A stretch of DNA of 64,000 nucleotides from Thalassobaculum_A sp040219215 (GTDB lineage: Bacteria; Pseudomonadota; Alphaproteobacteria; Thalassobaculales; Thalassobaculaceae), in contig NZ_JAVJSX010000025.1 of the NCBI RefSeq assembly GCF_040219215.1, forward strand, positions 186,001 to 250,000, read 5' to 3'. The notes beneath the pieces were generated by a model, which was not told the DNA's origin, searched no databases, and was given only the letters and a program-made list of their open reading frames with translations. Numbering within the stretch: the first letter of the stretch is position 1; every line of letters begins with the position of its first letter. This document shows positions 50,733 to 59,334 of the stretch, in pieces. The position numbers and the translations under genes are program-made.

Positions 50733-52870
50733 GCCACCTCCTCGATCGCCACAGGCACCATGCCCGCCGGCACCACCAGCGCGTCAAGCGCTACCACCCC
50801 GTTACCGGCTTCGAGCACCCGCACCGGGTTCAGATCGACGCTGACCAAACGTTCGGCCTCGGCCGCCGCGAACACCGACACCCGCGCCAGCAGATCGGCA
50901 AGCGCCTCGACATCGGCCGGCGGGGCTCCACGCACACCGGCGAAGATCCTAGCGCCCTTCAACTCGGCAATCATCCGCCGCGCTTCGGCGACGCCGAAAG
51001 GTGCCAACCGGAACGACACGTCCTCGAGCACCTCGACCAGCACACCGCCGAGGCCGACCATCACCACCGGGCCGAAGGTCGGATCGTTCTGCACGCCGAC
51101 CACCGCCTCGACCCCGGCCGGCGCCATGGCGGCCACGATCACGCCGTCGATCGCCGCGTCCGGCCGCAGCAGCGGCACCCGCTCGGTCAGCGAGGCGTAG
51201 GCGGCACGCACCGCTTCGTCGCCCTGCACGCCGACGATGACGCCGCCGACCTCGGTCTTGTGCTGGATATCGGGCGAGGCAATCTTCAGCACCACCTTGC
51301 CACCCAGTTCCGCCGCCGCCGCGGCCGCCTGGTCCGGGCTGGTGACCAGCCGGCGGGCGACAAACGGCACGCCCCAGGCTTCCAGCAGGTCGGTGGCATG
51401 GTGTTCGGCCAGCGCGTCGGTGCCAACCGACGGCGCGCCGGCCGGTGCCACCGGCGGTGCCGGTTCCGCCGGGCGGGCGAAGAACCGGCCGAAGCCGGTC
51501 AGCGCCGCCGCCGCCGCAACCGCGCGGGTCGGGTCCTCGTATACCGGGAAGCCGCCATCCTCGTACTGGCGGACGATGTCGCCCGTCGCCACCAGCGACA
51601 GGATGATCGAGCGTTCCCGGAACCGCTCGCGGATCTCGGCCAGGATCTTGATCAGCGGTCCGGCGATGGTCCGGCTGCCGGCAACCACGGTGAAGAAGGC
51701 CACCACCACGTCATAGCGGCCCTGATCCAGCATCATCCGCAAATTGGTGCCGACTAGCGACAGGTCGTTGAATGCCTGGGCGGTGACGTCGACCGGGTTC
51801 CGTACCGCCGCGTAGGGCAGCAGGTCCTGGAGCGTGCGCTGCGCATCCTTCGGCATCTCGGCGACGTCCATGCCGAGATCCTCGGCGGAGTCAGCCATCT
51901 GCACGCCGACTCCGCCCGAGATCGTCATCAGGCCCAGCCGGTTGCCGGCCGGGAACCGGCCGTGGGCCGCGGCGTAGCAGGCGTCCAGCAACTGGTCGGT
52001 GGACGACACCCGCAGCACGCCGTACTGGGCGAACAGCCCGTCATAGACCCGGTCGGACCCGGCGAGCGCCGCCGTATGCGACGCCGCGGCCGCGGCACCG
52101 ATCGCCGAGCGGCCGACCTTCATGAAGATCACCGGCTTGCCCGCCGCCGCCGCTGCCGCCAGAGCGGCGCGCAGGGCATCACCGTCGCGGATTCCCTCAG
52201 CGTAGGCGGCGATCACCTTGGTGTGCTCGTCGCGCACCAGGTAGCCGATGGCATCGGCCAGATCGACATCGGCCTCGTTGCCGGTGGTGATCAGGATGCC
52301 GGTCTGCACCCCGCGGGTCCGCATCAGCGCGAAGGCATGGCTGCCATAGGCGCCCGACTGGCTGGCGATGGCGACCGGGCCCGGCTTCGGCAACTCCTGC
52401 TCGACCGATGACGAGAACGTCGCGATCCAGCCATTGTGGGCGTTGAACACGCCGAGGCAGTTCGGCCCCAGCACCCGGACCCCTCCAGCCCGCGCGATCG
52501 CCCGGACCCGGTCCTGGGCAGCCTTGCCCTCCTCGCCCATCTCGGCGAAGCCGGAGGAGAACACCACTGCCGCCTTGGCGCCCTTGGCAGCCAGTGCCTC
52601 AAGGGTATCCGGCACGGCCGCCGCCGGCACCGCGACGATGCAGGCGTCGGGGGCGCCCGGCAGCGCATCGACCGAAGCGAAGGCCTGCAGGCCCTGCACG
52701 GTTTCACGCTTCGGGTTGACCGGCCAGATCGGCCCCTGGAACCCGGACTTCAGCATGTAGCCGAGCGGCCGGCCGCCGATCCGCGTCGGGTCGTCCGACG
52801 CCCCGATGATGGCGATCGATCGCGGGCTGATCAGCGGACGCAGGGTCTCTACGTCGGGGCGGTCCGTCAT
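50729..52870 (-). CDS. NDP-forming acyl-CoA synthetase (acetate-CoA ligase family)
   Basis: Nucleoside-diphosphate-forming acyl-CoA synthetase, 713 aa, fusing the alpha (CoA-binding and ligase) and beta (ATP-grasp) parts; cytoplasmic. SIAIIGASDDPTRIGGRPL is the CoA-binding start, GPNCLGVFNAHNGW follows, and the phosphohistidine is in AASHTAALAGSDRV. The ATP-grasp domain starts near LEAWGVPFVARRLV and includes VVLKIASPDIQHKTEVGGV. It starts 3 bases after the cyclase gene. Which acid it activates is unknown. Confidence 0.92.
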   Translation of the reverse strand: MTDRPDVETLRPLISPRSIAIIGASDDPTRIGGRPLGYMLKSGFQGPIWPVNPKRETVQGLQAFASVDALPGAPDACIVAVPAAAVPDTLEALAAKGAKAAVVFSSGFAEMGEEGKAAQDRVRAIARAGGVRVLGPNCLGVFNAHNGWIATFSSSVEQELPKPGPVAIASQSGAYGSHAFALMRTRGVQTGILITTGNEADVDLADAIGYLVRDEHTKVIAAYAEGIRDGDALRAALAAAAAAGKPVIFMKVGRSAIGAAAAASHTAALAGSDRVYDGLFAQYGVLRVSSTDQLLDACYAAAHGRFPAGNRLGLMTISGGVGVQMADSAEDLGMDVAEMPKDAQRTLQDLLPYAAVRNPVDVTAQAFNDLSLVGTNLRMMLDQGRYDVVVAFFTVVAGSRTIAGPLIKILAEIRERFRERSIILSLVATGDIVRQYEDGGFPVYEDPTRAVAAAAALTGFGRFFARPAEPAPPVAPAGAPSVGTDALAEHHATDLLEAWGVPFVARRLVTSPDQAAAAAAELGGKVVLKIASPDIQHKTEVGGVIVGVQGDEAVRAAYASLTERVPLLRPDAAIDGVIVAAMAPAGVEAVVGVQNDPTFGPVVMVGLGGVLVEVLEDVSFRLAPFGVAEARRMIAELKGARIFAGVRGAPPADVEALADLLARVSVFAAAEAERLVSVDLNPVRVLEAGNGVVALDALVVPAGMVPVAIEEVA

Positions 52871-52873
52871 GCT

Positions 52874-53923
52874 CTATACCGTCGCGATTCCGTTGGCGGG
52901 GGAGCCGACAACACCGGGCAGGTGCAGCGGCGGGGCGGTCAGCAGGAAGCGGAACCGGTTGTGGGCGTGCAGCCACTCGGCCAGTTCCGTCAGGTACCAG
53001 AGTTCGCCCAGATGAACGCCGAGCTTGAACAGGCACAGTTCGTGAAGCGGCATCATCGCGCGTTTCGGTCCATTGCGGCGGTCGCGACCGGGGATGTGCT
53101 CGACCGCATAGTTGTCAGCGATCAGCACCGACAACCCGCTGCCGCGGATCCATTCCTGCAGGTCCGGGTCGCCACCGTCCAGGGCTGGAAAGCCACCCTG
53201 CAGGACCTCGGGGTCGGGGTCGCCGGCCTTCTCCGTCACCATCTTGCCGAACCCGGTGTGGAGGCAGACCATGTCACCTTCCTCCACCGTGATGCCGTCG
53301 GCCTTCATGATCCGGTCGAGGATCGCGAAATCGACCACCGTGCGCTCGTCGCCCAAATGGCGATGCAGGTCGATCATCACGCCGCGGCCCTGGACCCCAG
53401 CGCGGGCCATGTTCTCGATGCCGAGCGCCTTGGCGTGAACGCCCTCGAACCGCATCAGCGGATCGGCAGCGTCGTTGCGCGGCCCGGCGGCGACCAGATG
53501 CTCCAACCCGGTCCAGCCGTTGTAGTAGACGATCTCCGGAATCCCGTCGCCGTTGGCGTCGAACATCGAGCCCACATGGGCGAAGCTGTCCCACTGGGAG
53601 GAGTACTGCAGGCACAGCAGCACCGCGTCGTCGGACACCACGTCGGTCAGTTCGGGGTTCTCGTCGCCGAGCGGGAAGTTGTAGTTCGACAGCCCGCCCC
53701 GTTCGGTCGCGAACCGGCGCGGCGGAAACCGCCGTGGATTGAGGTTGCGGCCACCCGGCAGGTCGAGCGGCAGCGACAGGCAAAACCGCCGACCCTCACG
53801 CACTTCCTTGGCAGCGAGCACCACCCGCTCCGGCGTCAGCAGGTTCAATCGCCCGCGCTGGTCGTCCGGTCCGAAATCACCCCAGTTCGAGCCGTCCGGC
53901 CGGTTTGTCCACCGTGCCGCCAT
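52874..53923 (-). CDS. cyclase family protein (kynurenine formamidase-like)
   Basis: Metal-dependent hydrolase of the cyclase/KynB fold, 349 aa. The metal site is in QWDSFAHVGSM, where this subfamily differs from the HxGTHxDxP of KynB. GVMIDLHRHLGD and MVCLHTGFGKM are further family blocks. Its role may be to hydrolyse an amide or lactone before CoA activation by the next gene (3 bases away). It is the first gene of the four-gene operon. Confidence 0.82.
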   Translation of the reverse strand: MAARWTNRPDGSNWGDFGPDDQRGRLNLLTPERVVLAAKEVREGRRFCLSLPLDLPGGRNLNPRRFPPRRFATERGGLSNYNFPLGDENPELTDVVSDDAVLLCLQYSSQWDSFAHVGSMFDANGDGIPEIVYYNGWTGLEHLVAAGPRNDAADPLMRFEGVHAKALGIENMARAGVQGRGVMIDLHRHLGDERTVVDFAILDRIMKADGITVEEGDMVCLHTGFGKMVTEKAGDPDPEVLQGGFPALDGGDPDLQEWIRGSGLSVLIADNYAVEHIPGRDRRNGPKRAMMPLHELCLFKLGVHLGELWYLTELAEWLHAHNRFRFLLTAPPLHLPGVVGSPANGIATV

Positions 53924-54027
53924 GGCCGTCCTCCCGTGCAGGATTGCGCCACCTTGCCCGGCGGTCGCCTTGCGGAATCGCGGGAGCGATTGTTGCGGCC
54001 CGTGTCCCCGCGCGCAAGGGGTGCCCG

Positions 54028-54570
54028 TCAGACTTCGGCGCAGGGAATCTGGATGATGTCGGCCGGGACCAGCGGCGTGCGAGTACGGTTCGCGCCGGAG
54101 ATCGTGTACAGGCTGATGCCCAGGACATGGTCAATCGTGTCGTCGTCCGACGCCAGCGGCAGCAGCAGGCGCTCGGCCACCTGGGTCTCCATCTCCGACA
54201 GACGCTCGGTCGCCGAGCCGTAGTGCAGCAACGGGACGGTCAACAGCTGCGTCCATCGTCCCATCATGACCGGATGATCCGCCGGCCCGACGATCTCGCG
54301 CAGTGTCATGCCCTTGATGCTGCGGCCCCAGGCGGTGTTGATCTCTTCACCCGCGAGCTTGCAGACAAAATCACCGAGATCCGGGTCGAATCGGTAGATC
54401 CAGACGTGCCTGAGCAGTGCCGGTATCTCCAATGGCTCGAAATCCGTGCGCAACGGAACCAGACTCTTGCGGCGCGCCGATCTCCAAGCATGGAAGAACT
54501 CGAAAATCCGCGGATCCGCCCCCACCAGGCGCGAGTCCACGGTGGACTTTGGCGGCGTCGCGTCGGTCAT
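54028..54570 (-). CDS. PAS-like (PAS_5) domain protein
   Basis: Small cytoplasmic protein of 180 aa with a single PAS-like fold: RVGADPRIFEFFHAW-type start (here LVGADPRIFEFFHAWRSAR), then IPALLRHVWIYRFDPDLGDF, CKLAGEEINTAWGRSIKGM and EMETQVAERLLLPLASDD. It lacks a kinase or DNA-binding domain. The PAS_5 family is common in alphaproteobacteria; signal unknown. ATG 54570 is next to GGGGGA. The 233 bases to the next gene on the plus strand contain no gene. Confidence 0.78.
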   Translation of the reverse strand: MTDATPPKSTVDSRLVGADPRIFEFFHAWRSARRKSLVPLRTDFEPLEIPALLRHVWIYRFDPDLGDFVCKLAGEEINTAWGRSIKGMTLREIVGPADHPVMMGRWTQLLTVPLLHYGSATERLSEMETQVAERLLLPLASDDDTIDHVLGISLYTISGANRTRTPLVPADIIQIPCAEV

Positions 54571-54803
54571 CGTCCCCCCTGCTCGAACCGCAAGCTCATG
54601 GCCCGGAAACGCCCGTTTCCCGAACTCTACCGTGATCACGAAACGACAGCCATGGCGAATGCCTCACGATGCCGGAATGACGGCTGGACAGGTTGATCCG
54701 CGCCCTCGTCCGCGCATCGTGAAAAACACCATCGCGTTCGGCGTGTCGGCTACTCCCGCCCAGCGCATCGTGGTATGAGCCGGCGCCCGTCTGGAGATCC
54801 CGC

Positions 54804-55691
54804 ATGACCGCCGCTGCCACCCTCGCGGGACCGAACCGCGGGATCGTCCTGATCCTGCTGGCCCACATCGCGTTCACCACCATGGACGCCACCAACAAGA
54901 CCTTGTCGGCGACCTATCCGGTCACTCAGATCATCTGGGCGTTCTACATCGGCTTTGCTGCCGCTGCGCTGACCTGGGCCGCCTTCGGAGGCGGCGTACG
55001 CGGCGCGCTGCGCACCCGGCGCCCGGCATTGCAGCTGGCGCGCGCCGCCCTGCTGCCGCTGAACATGGCGGCCGTGGTACTGGCGCTCAGCCTGATGTCG
55101 ATGGCCGAGGTGATCGCCGTCGGCATCTCCTACCCGCTGATGATCACGGTACTGTCGGCGCTGGTGCTGAAGGAGGACGTCGGACCGCGGCGCTGGGCAG
55201 CCGTGGTGGTCGGGTTTCTCGGCGTGCTGCTGATCGTGCGGCCGGGCCTGGCGGTCTTCAATCCCGCCAGCCTGATCATCCTGGGCGCCGCCGCCCTGTT
55301 CGCGGTCTACCAGATCATGACCAAGATCCTCGGTCGGACCGACCGGTCGATCACCCTGACCCTGTACACGGCCCTGGTTGGCGCGGTGCTGACCAGCTTC
55401 TTCGCGCCGTTGGACTGGCATGCGCCGGACGCCGCTGGCTGGGCGCTGCTGGCCCTGACGGCAGTCGCCGGCACCGTCGGCCATTCGCTGGTCATCCAGG
55501 CTCTGGAGTCGACGCCGGCCAGCGTGCTGCAGCCGTTCAACTATGTGCAACTGGTATGGACCACGCTGGTGGGGTTCGTCGTGTTCGGCGACCTGCCCGA
55601 CGCCATGACCGTGCTGGGCGCCAGCATCGTGGTGGCAAGCGGCCTGTACGTCTGGTGGCGCGAGCGGGTACGGGCGGGTGCCGTTCGATGA
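54804..55691 (+). CDS. DMT superfamily transporter, tandem copy 1
   Basis: Ten-helix inner-membrane carrier of 295 aa, EamA/RhaT type. It starts with NRGIVLILLAHIAFTTMDAT and shows the repeat VLQPFNYVQLVWTTLVGFVV near the C-terminus. The following gene is a homologue of exactly the same length, with a 4-base overlap (ATGA at 55688-55691). They may be a functional pair or a recent duplication. Substrate unknown. Confidence 0.9.
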   Translation: MTAAATLAGPNRGIVLILLAHIAFTTMDATNKTLSATYPVTQIIWAFYIGFAAAALTWAAFGGGVRGALRTRRPALQLARAALLPLNMAAVVLALSLMSMAEVIAVGISYPLMITVLSALVLKEDVGPRRWAAVVVGFLGVLLIVRPGLAVFNPASLIILGAAALFAVYQIMTKILGRTDRSITLTLYTALVGAVLTSFFAPLDWHAPDAAGWALLALTAVAGTVGHSLVIQALESTPASVLQPFNYVQLVWTTLVGFVVFGDLPDAMTVLGASIVVASGLYVWWRERVRAGAVR

Positions 55692-56575
55692 GCACCGCTG
55701 CTTCCGATACCGCGGCCCCCAGCCGCGGGATCATTCTGATCCTGATCGCCAATCTCGGCTTCGCCGGGATGGACGCGGTGTCGAAGACCCTGGTCGTCGA
55801 CTATCCAGTCGCGCAGATCCTGTGGGTGCGCTACGCGTTCTTCGCGGCGTTCGCAACTGCGCTGTCGCTGCGCTCGGGCGGTCCGTTGGCCGGGCTTCGC
55901 TCGCAGCGCCCGGCGCTCAACGTGCTGCGGGCAGTCATCCTGCTGGCCGAGATCGCCTGCTTCGTGGTCGCCTTCCGCTACCTGCCGCTGGCCGAGACCC
56001 ACTCGATCGCGGCGGTGTACCCGCTGATCATCACCGCCCTGTCCGCCGTGGTGCTGGGCGAGTTCGTCGGCCCGCGGCGCTGGGCGGCGGTGGCGGTCGG
56101 ATTTGTCGGAGTGGTGGTGATCCTGCGGCCCGGCCTCGGGGTGTTCAATCCGGCGGCCCTTATCCCGCTGGCCGGCGCGGCGCTGTTCGCGGTCTACCAG
56201 ATCATGACCAAGGTGGTGGCCCGCCGGGACAGCATGGTGACGATCCTGCTGTACACCGGCTGGATCGGTTTCGCGCTCACCAGCCTGACCGGCCCGTTCT
56301 ACTGGACGCCGCCGGACCTGAAAGGCTGGATCCTGCTGCCGATTGCCGGGTTCATGGGCGTGGTCGGCCACCTGCTACTGATCAAGGCGCTGGAACTGGC
56401 GCCGGCCAGCGTGCTGCAGCCGTTCAACTACACCCTGCTGGTGTGGGCGACCGCGGTCGGGTTCCTGGTGTTCGGCGACCTGCCCGATACCGTGACGGTG
56501 CTGGGTGCCGGCATCGTGGTCGCCAGCGGCCTGTACACCTGGTGGCGGGAACGGGTGCGGGCCAAACGTCGTTGA
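55688..56575 (+). CDS. DMT superfamily transporter, tandem copy 2
   Basis: Second DMT carrier, 295 aa, starting SRGIILILIANLGFAGMDAV and ending VASGLYTWWRERVRAKRR. It is clearly homologous to the upstream copy across the full length, as in VLQPFNYTLLVWATAVGFLV and FGDLPDTVTVLGAGIVVASG. ATG 55688 overlaps the previous stop. Tandem pairs may diverge in substrate or act together; nothing here decides. Confidence 0.9.
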   Translation: MSTAASDTAAPSRGIILILIANLGFAGMDAVSKTLVVDYPVAQILWVRYAFFAAFATALSLRSGGPLAGLRSQRPALNVLRAVILLAEIACFVVAFRYLPLAETHSIAAVYPLIITALSAVVLGEFVGPRRWAAVAVGFVGVVVILRPGLGVFNPAALIPLAGAALFAVYQIMTKVVARRDSMVTILLYTGWIGFALTSLTGPFYWTPPDLKGWILLPIAGFMGVVGHLLLIKALELAPASVLQPFNYTLLVWATAVGFLVFGDLPDTVTVLGAGIVVASGLYTWWRERVRAKRR

Positions 56576-56676
56576 CGCGCACCTCTCGACAGGGCTCGCC
56601 CGGCTGGGCTTAAATCCGCGGCAACGATCCTCGCGCCGCCAACCGGCGACATCAGAAATCCAAGGGAGTACGACCG

Positions 56677-57735
56677 ATGCGCAGCTATTCGCTGATGGAG
56701 CCCGGCAAGCCGTTCCAGGCAATCGACAAGCCGGATCCGGTGCCGACCGGCACCGAGGTGCTGCTGAAGGTCACCCGCGCCGGGGTCTGCCATTCCGACA
56801 TCCACATCTCCGACGGCTATTTCGACCTCGGCGGCGGCAAGGTGCTGAACATCGTCGATCGCGGCCAGAAGTTCCCGATCACCCTGGGCCATGAAGTGCT
56901 CGGCGAGGTTGTCGCCGCCGGTCCGGACGCCAAGGACGCGCCGATCGGCAAGACCATGCTGGTGCACCCCTGGCTCGGTTGCGGCGAGTGCTCGGCCTGC
57001 AAGGCGGAGCAGGAGAACCACTGCCCGACCATGCGCTCGATCGGCGTCTTTCGCGACGGCGGCTACGCCACCCATTGCGTGGTACCGCACCCGAAGTACC
57101 TCGTGGATATCGGCAACGTCGACCCGAGCATTGCCACGCCCTACTCCTGTTCCGGCGTCACCGTTTACTCGGCCCTCAAGAAGGCGCTGCCGATCCGCGA
57201 TGACGAATGGCTGGCGATCATGGGAGCCGGCGGGCTCGGCCTGTCGGCGGTCGCCATCGCCAAGGCGATGGGCGTGAAGAACATCATCTCGGTCGACATC
57301 GACGACTCCCACCTGACGGCCGCCAAGGACATGGGGGCCACCGCCACCCTGAATCCCAAGTCGACCGCGAACGCGGTCGCCGCGCTGCAGAAGCTCGCAG
57401 GCGGGGAACTGCGCGCCGTGGTCGACACGGTGGGCGGCGAGGCCACCGCCAATCTCGGCATTGCGGCCGTCCGCAAGGGCGGGCGCTACGTGATCGTGGG
57501 TTTGTATGGCGGGCAGATCAGCATCTCGCTTCCGACCATCCCGATGCGCGCGGTGTCGATCCTCGGCTCGTATGTCGGCTCGCTCGACGAGCTGAAGGAA
57601 CTGATGGAACTGGTGAAGACCGGGACCGTCAAGCCGATCCCGATCTCGACCCGACCGGTCGAGACCGCCTACGACACCCTGCAGGACCTCAAGGCCGGCA
57701 AGATCGTCGGCCGGGTGGTGCTGACCAACGATTGA
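56677..57735 (+). CDS. zinc-dependent alcohol dehydrogenase family protein
   Basis: NAD(P)-dependent oxidoreductase of 352 aa. GVCHSDIHISDGYF and LGHEVLGEV supply catalytic zinc ligands (Cys and His-Glu); GCGECSACKAEQENHC is the structural zinc site. The Rossmann motif is GAGGLGLSAVAIAKAMGV. The substrate may be an alcohol or aldehyde. It is convergent with the dehydratase gene, 3 bases apart at the stops. Its leader has GGGAG. Confidence 0.93.
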   Translation: MRSYSLMEPGKPFQAIDKPDPVPTGTEVLLKVTRAGVCHSDIHISDGYFDLGGGKVLNIVDRGQKFPITLGHEVLGEVVAAGPDAKDAPIGKTMLVHPWLGCGECSACKAEQENHCPTMRSIGVFRDGGYATHCVVPHPKYLVDIGNVDPSIATPYSCSGVTVYSALKKALPIRDDEWLAIMGAGGLGLSAVAIAKAMGVKNIISVDIDDSHLTAAKDMGATATLNPKSTANAVAALQKLAGGELRAVVDTVGGEATANLGIAAVRKGGRYVIVGLYGGQISISLPTIPMRAVSILGSYVGSLDELKELMELVKTGTVKPIPISTRPVETAYDTLQDLKAGKIVGRVVLTND

Positions 57736-57738
57736 GGA

Positions 57739-58515
57739 TCAGTTGACCGTCAGGTCTGCCGTGATCCGGCCGGTGGCGTTGGTTGTGACCAACCGGCACC
57801 ACCGGCCGTCGGACCCTCTCTGGCCAAGCAGGCGCATGGTGTCGTCCCAGAACACCGGGCGCCGGAACCGGCAGCGAACCGCCAGTGGTGCCGCAGGACC
57901 AAGGGCGCCGACCATCCAGGTCATGGTCTGCAGGCCCTGGGCAAGCGGCGCCCGGTAGCCGAGGCTCTGCGCGAAACCCGGATCGAAGTGAATAAGGTTG
58001 CCGACCTCGCGCGAGAACGTCGTGACCCGATCCGGCGTCAATGTCTGCTCGGCAATCGGCTCCAAACCATCGAGATCGTCGGAATCTCTGGATCCAGCAC
58101 GACTGTTGTCCGGTGCTGTCATGGCTGCGGGGTCCGGGAGCAAGCCGATATGGGTCATGCTCGCGGCCACCTCGCCATTCGCCTGGACCACCTCGAAGCG
58201 CTGGGTGACCATTCGCCCCTTGCGAACCGGCTCAACGCTCTCGGTGAGGCCGCGAAACCGGATCTCCTCGCCAAGCGCCGCGTGCGCCGTAACGGTCATG
58301 ACCTGCTGGACATGGACGTAGCCGTTCGGCTGCTGGCGAACCAGCTTCATGCCGCGAAAGCCGTCGTTGCCCCACAGCGTCGGTTCGGCGATGCCGGCCC
58401 AGATTTCGGGGTCGGCGCCGGCAGCGCTCAGCCACCGCGCCTGATCATCCGCGGCTCGGGTGACGCGCCGCTCCGGAAAGACGAAACCGGCTTCCAGCGA
58501 CGCATTCTCCCGCAT
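57739..58515 (-). CDS. MaoC/FAS1-type hotdog dehydratase
   Basis: Hotdog-fold protein of 258 aa with an N-terminal MaoC-like part (RWLSAAGADPEIWAGIAEPT) and a C-terminal hydratase motif LIHFDPGFAQSLGYRAPLAQG, corresponding to the HxDP...A...GY...PLAQG pattern of (R)-hydratases and mesaconyl-CoA hydratases. It probably acts on a CoA ester in the same operon as the SDR. ATG 58515 follows GAGGATTGAAGCC, read just after the SDR stop (4 bases). It is the last gene of the minus-strand operon. Confidence 0.85.
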   Translation of the reverse strand: MRENASLEAGFVFPERRVTRAADDQARWLSAAGADPEIWAGIAEPTLWGNDGFRGMKLVRQQPNGYVHVQQVMTVTAHAALGEEIRFRGLTESVEPVRKGRMVTQRFEVVQANGEVAASMTHIGLLPDPAAMTAPDNSRAGSRDSDDLDGLEPIAEQTLTPDRVTTFSREVGNLIHFDPGFAQSLGYRAPLAQGLQTMTWMVGALGPAAPLAVRCRFRRPVFWDDTMRLLGQRGSDGRWCRLVTTNATGRITADLTVN

Positions 58516-58519
58516 GGCT

Positions 58520-59311
58520 TCAATCCTCGATGATGGCGGCGTCGTTCGGGCTGCCAAAGGCCGTGTAGCCGCCGTCCACGGTCACCACCGTGCCGGTGAC
58601 GGTCCGGGCCAGCGGCGACGCCAGGAAGATCATGGCGTTCGCCACTTCTTCCGGCGGAAGCAGTTCGCCCAGCGGCGTGCGGCGGCGGATCACCTTGGGA
58701 TCCAGCTTGCCTTGGGCGATCAGCCCCTCAATGAACGGCGTCAGGATGTAGCCCGGCGCGACCGCATTGACCCGGATCCCATCCTGCGCCCAGTCGCAGG
58801 CCAGCGCCTTGGTCAGGCCGATCACGCCGTGCTTGGCGGCGGTATAGGCGTTGCGGCGTGGTAGGGCGTGGGTGCCGGCGATGGAGGAGATGTTGAGGAT
58901 CACCCCGTGATGGTGGCGCATCATCTCGACCGCGGCGCGCTTCGCCATCAGGAACGTGCCGGTCAAATGGACGTCGATCAGCCGCTGCCAGTGCGCGCCG
59001 GTCTGCTCGATCGTCGGCGTGAAGGTGTCCGGCAGACCGGCGCAGTTGATCAGCACGTCGAGCCGCCCGAACGCCTCGACCGTCGCATGGATCATCCGGT
59101 CGACCGCCGCCTCGTCCGAGACGTCGCCGCCGACCCCGCGATGGGTTGGCCCCAGTTCGGAAGCCCGGCTGGTCGCCGCTTCTTCCGTCAGATCGGCGAT
59201 TGCCACCCGGGCGCCGCGCTGGGCGAAGGCACGGGCCGCCGCCCAGCCGATGCCGCTGGCCCCACCGGTTATCAGGACGGCCTGGCCGTGGAAATCGGTG
59301 TCGTCGCGCAT
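58520..59311 (-). CDS. short-chain dehydrogenase/reductase
   Basis: NAD(P)-dependent SDR of 263 aa. It has TGGASGIG (cofactor), NCAGLPDTF, and the YxxxK pair in NAYTAAKHGVIGL, with NISSIAG before it. FabG-like; may reduce a 3-keto thioester or alcohol. GGAAG lies upstream of ATG 59311. It follows the molybdoenzyme stop by 23 bases and precedes the dehydratase by 4 bases, so an operon is clear. Confidence 0.93.
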   Translation of the reverse strand: MRDDTDFHGQAVLITGGASGIGWAAARAFAQRGARVAIADLTEEAATSRASELGPTHRGVGGDVSDEAAVDRMIHATVEAFGRLDVLINCAGLPDTFTPTIEQTGAHWQRLIDVHLTGTFLMAKRAAVEMMRHHHGVILNISSIAGTHALPRRNAYTAAKHGVIGLTKALACDWAQDGIRVNAVAPGYILTPFIEGLIAQGKLDPKVIRRRTPLGELLPPEEVANAMIFLASPLARTVTGTVVTVDGGYTAFGSPNDAAIIED

Positions 59312-59334
59312 GCTCAGGCTTCCAAAAGTCGGAT

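Noticed and set aside
54640..54690. GCCGGAATGACGGC suggesting another copy of the intergenic repeat
   Set aside because: Only one arm is present and it lacks the ATCCCGGCTC word, so the relation is too weak.
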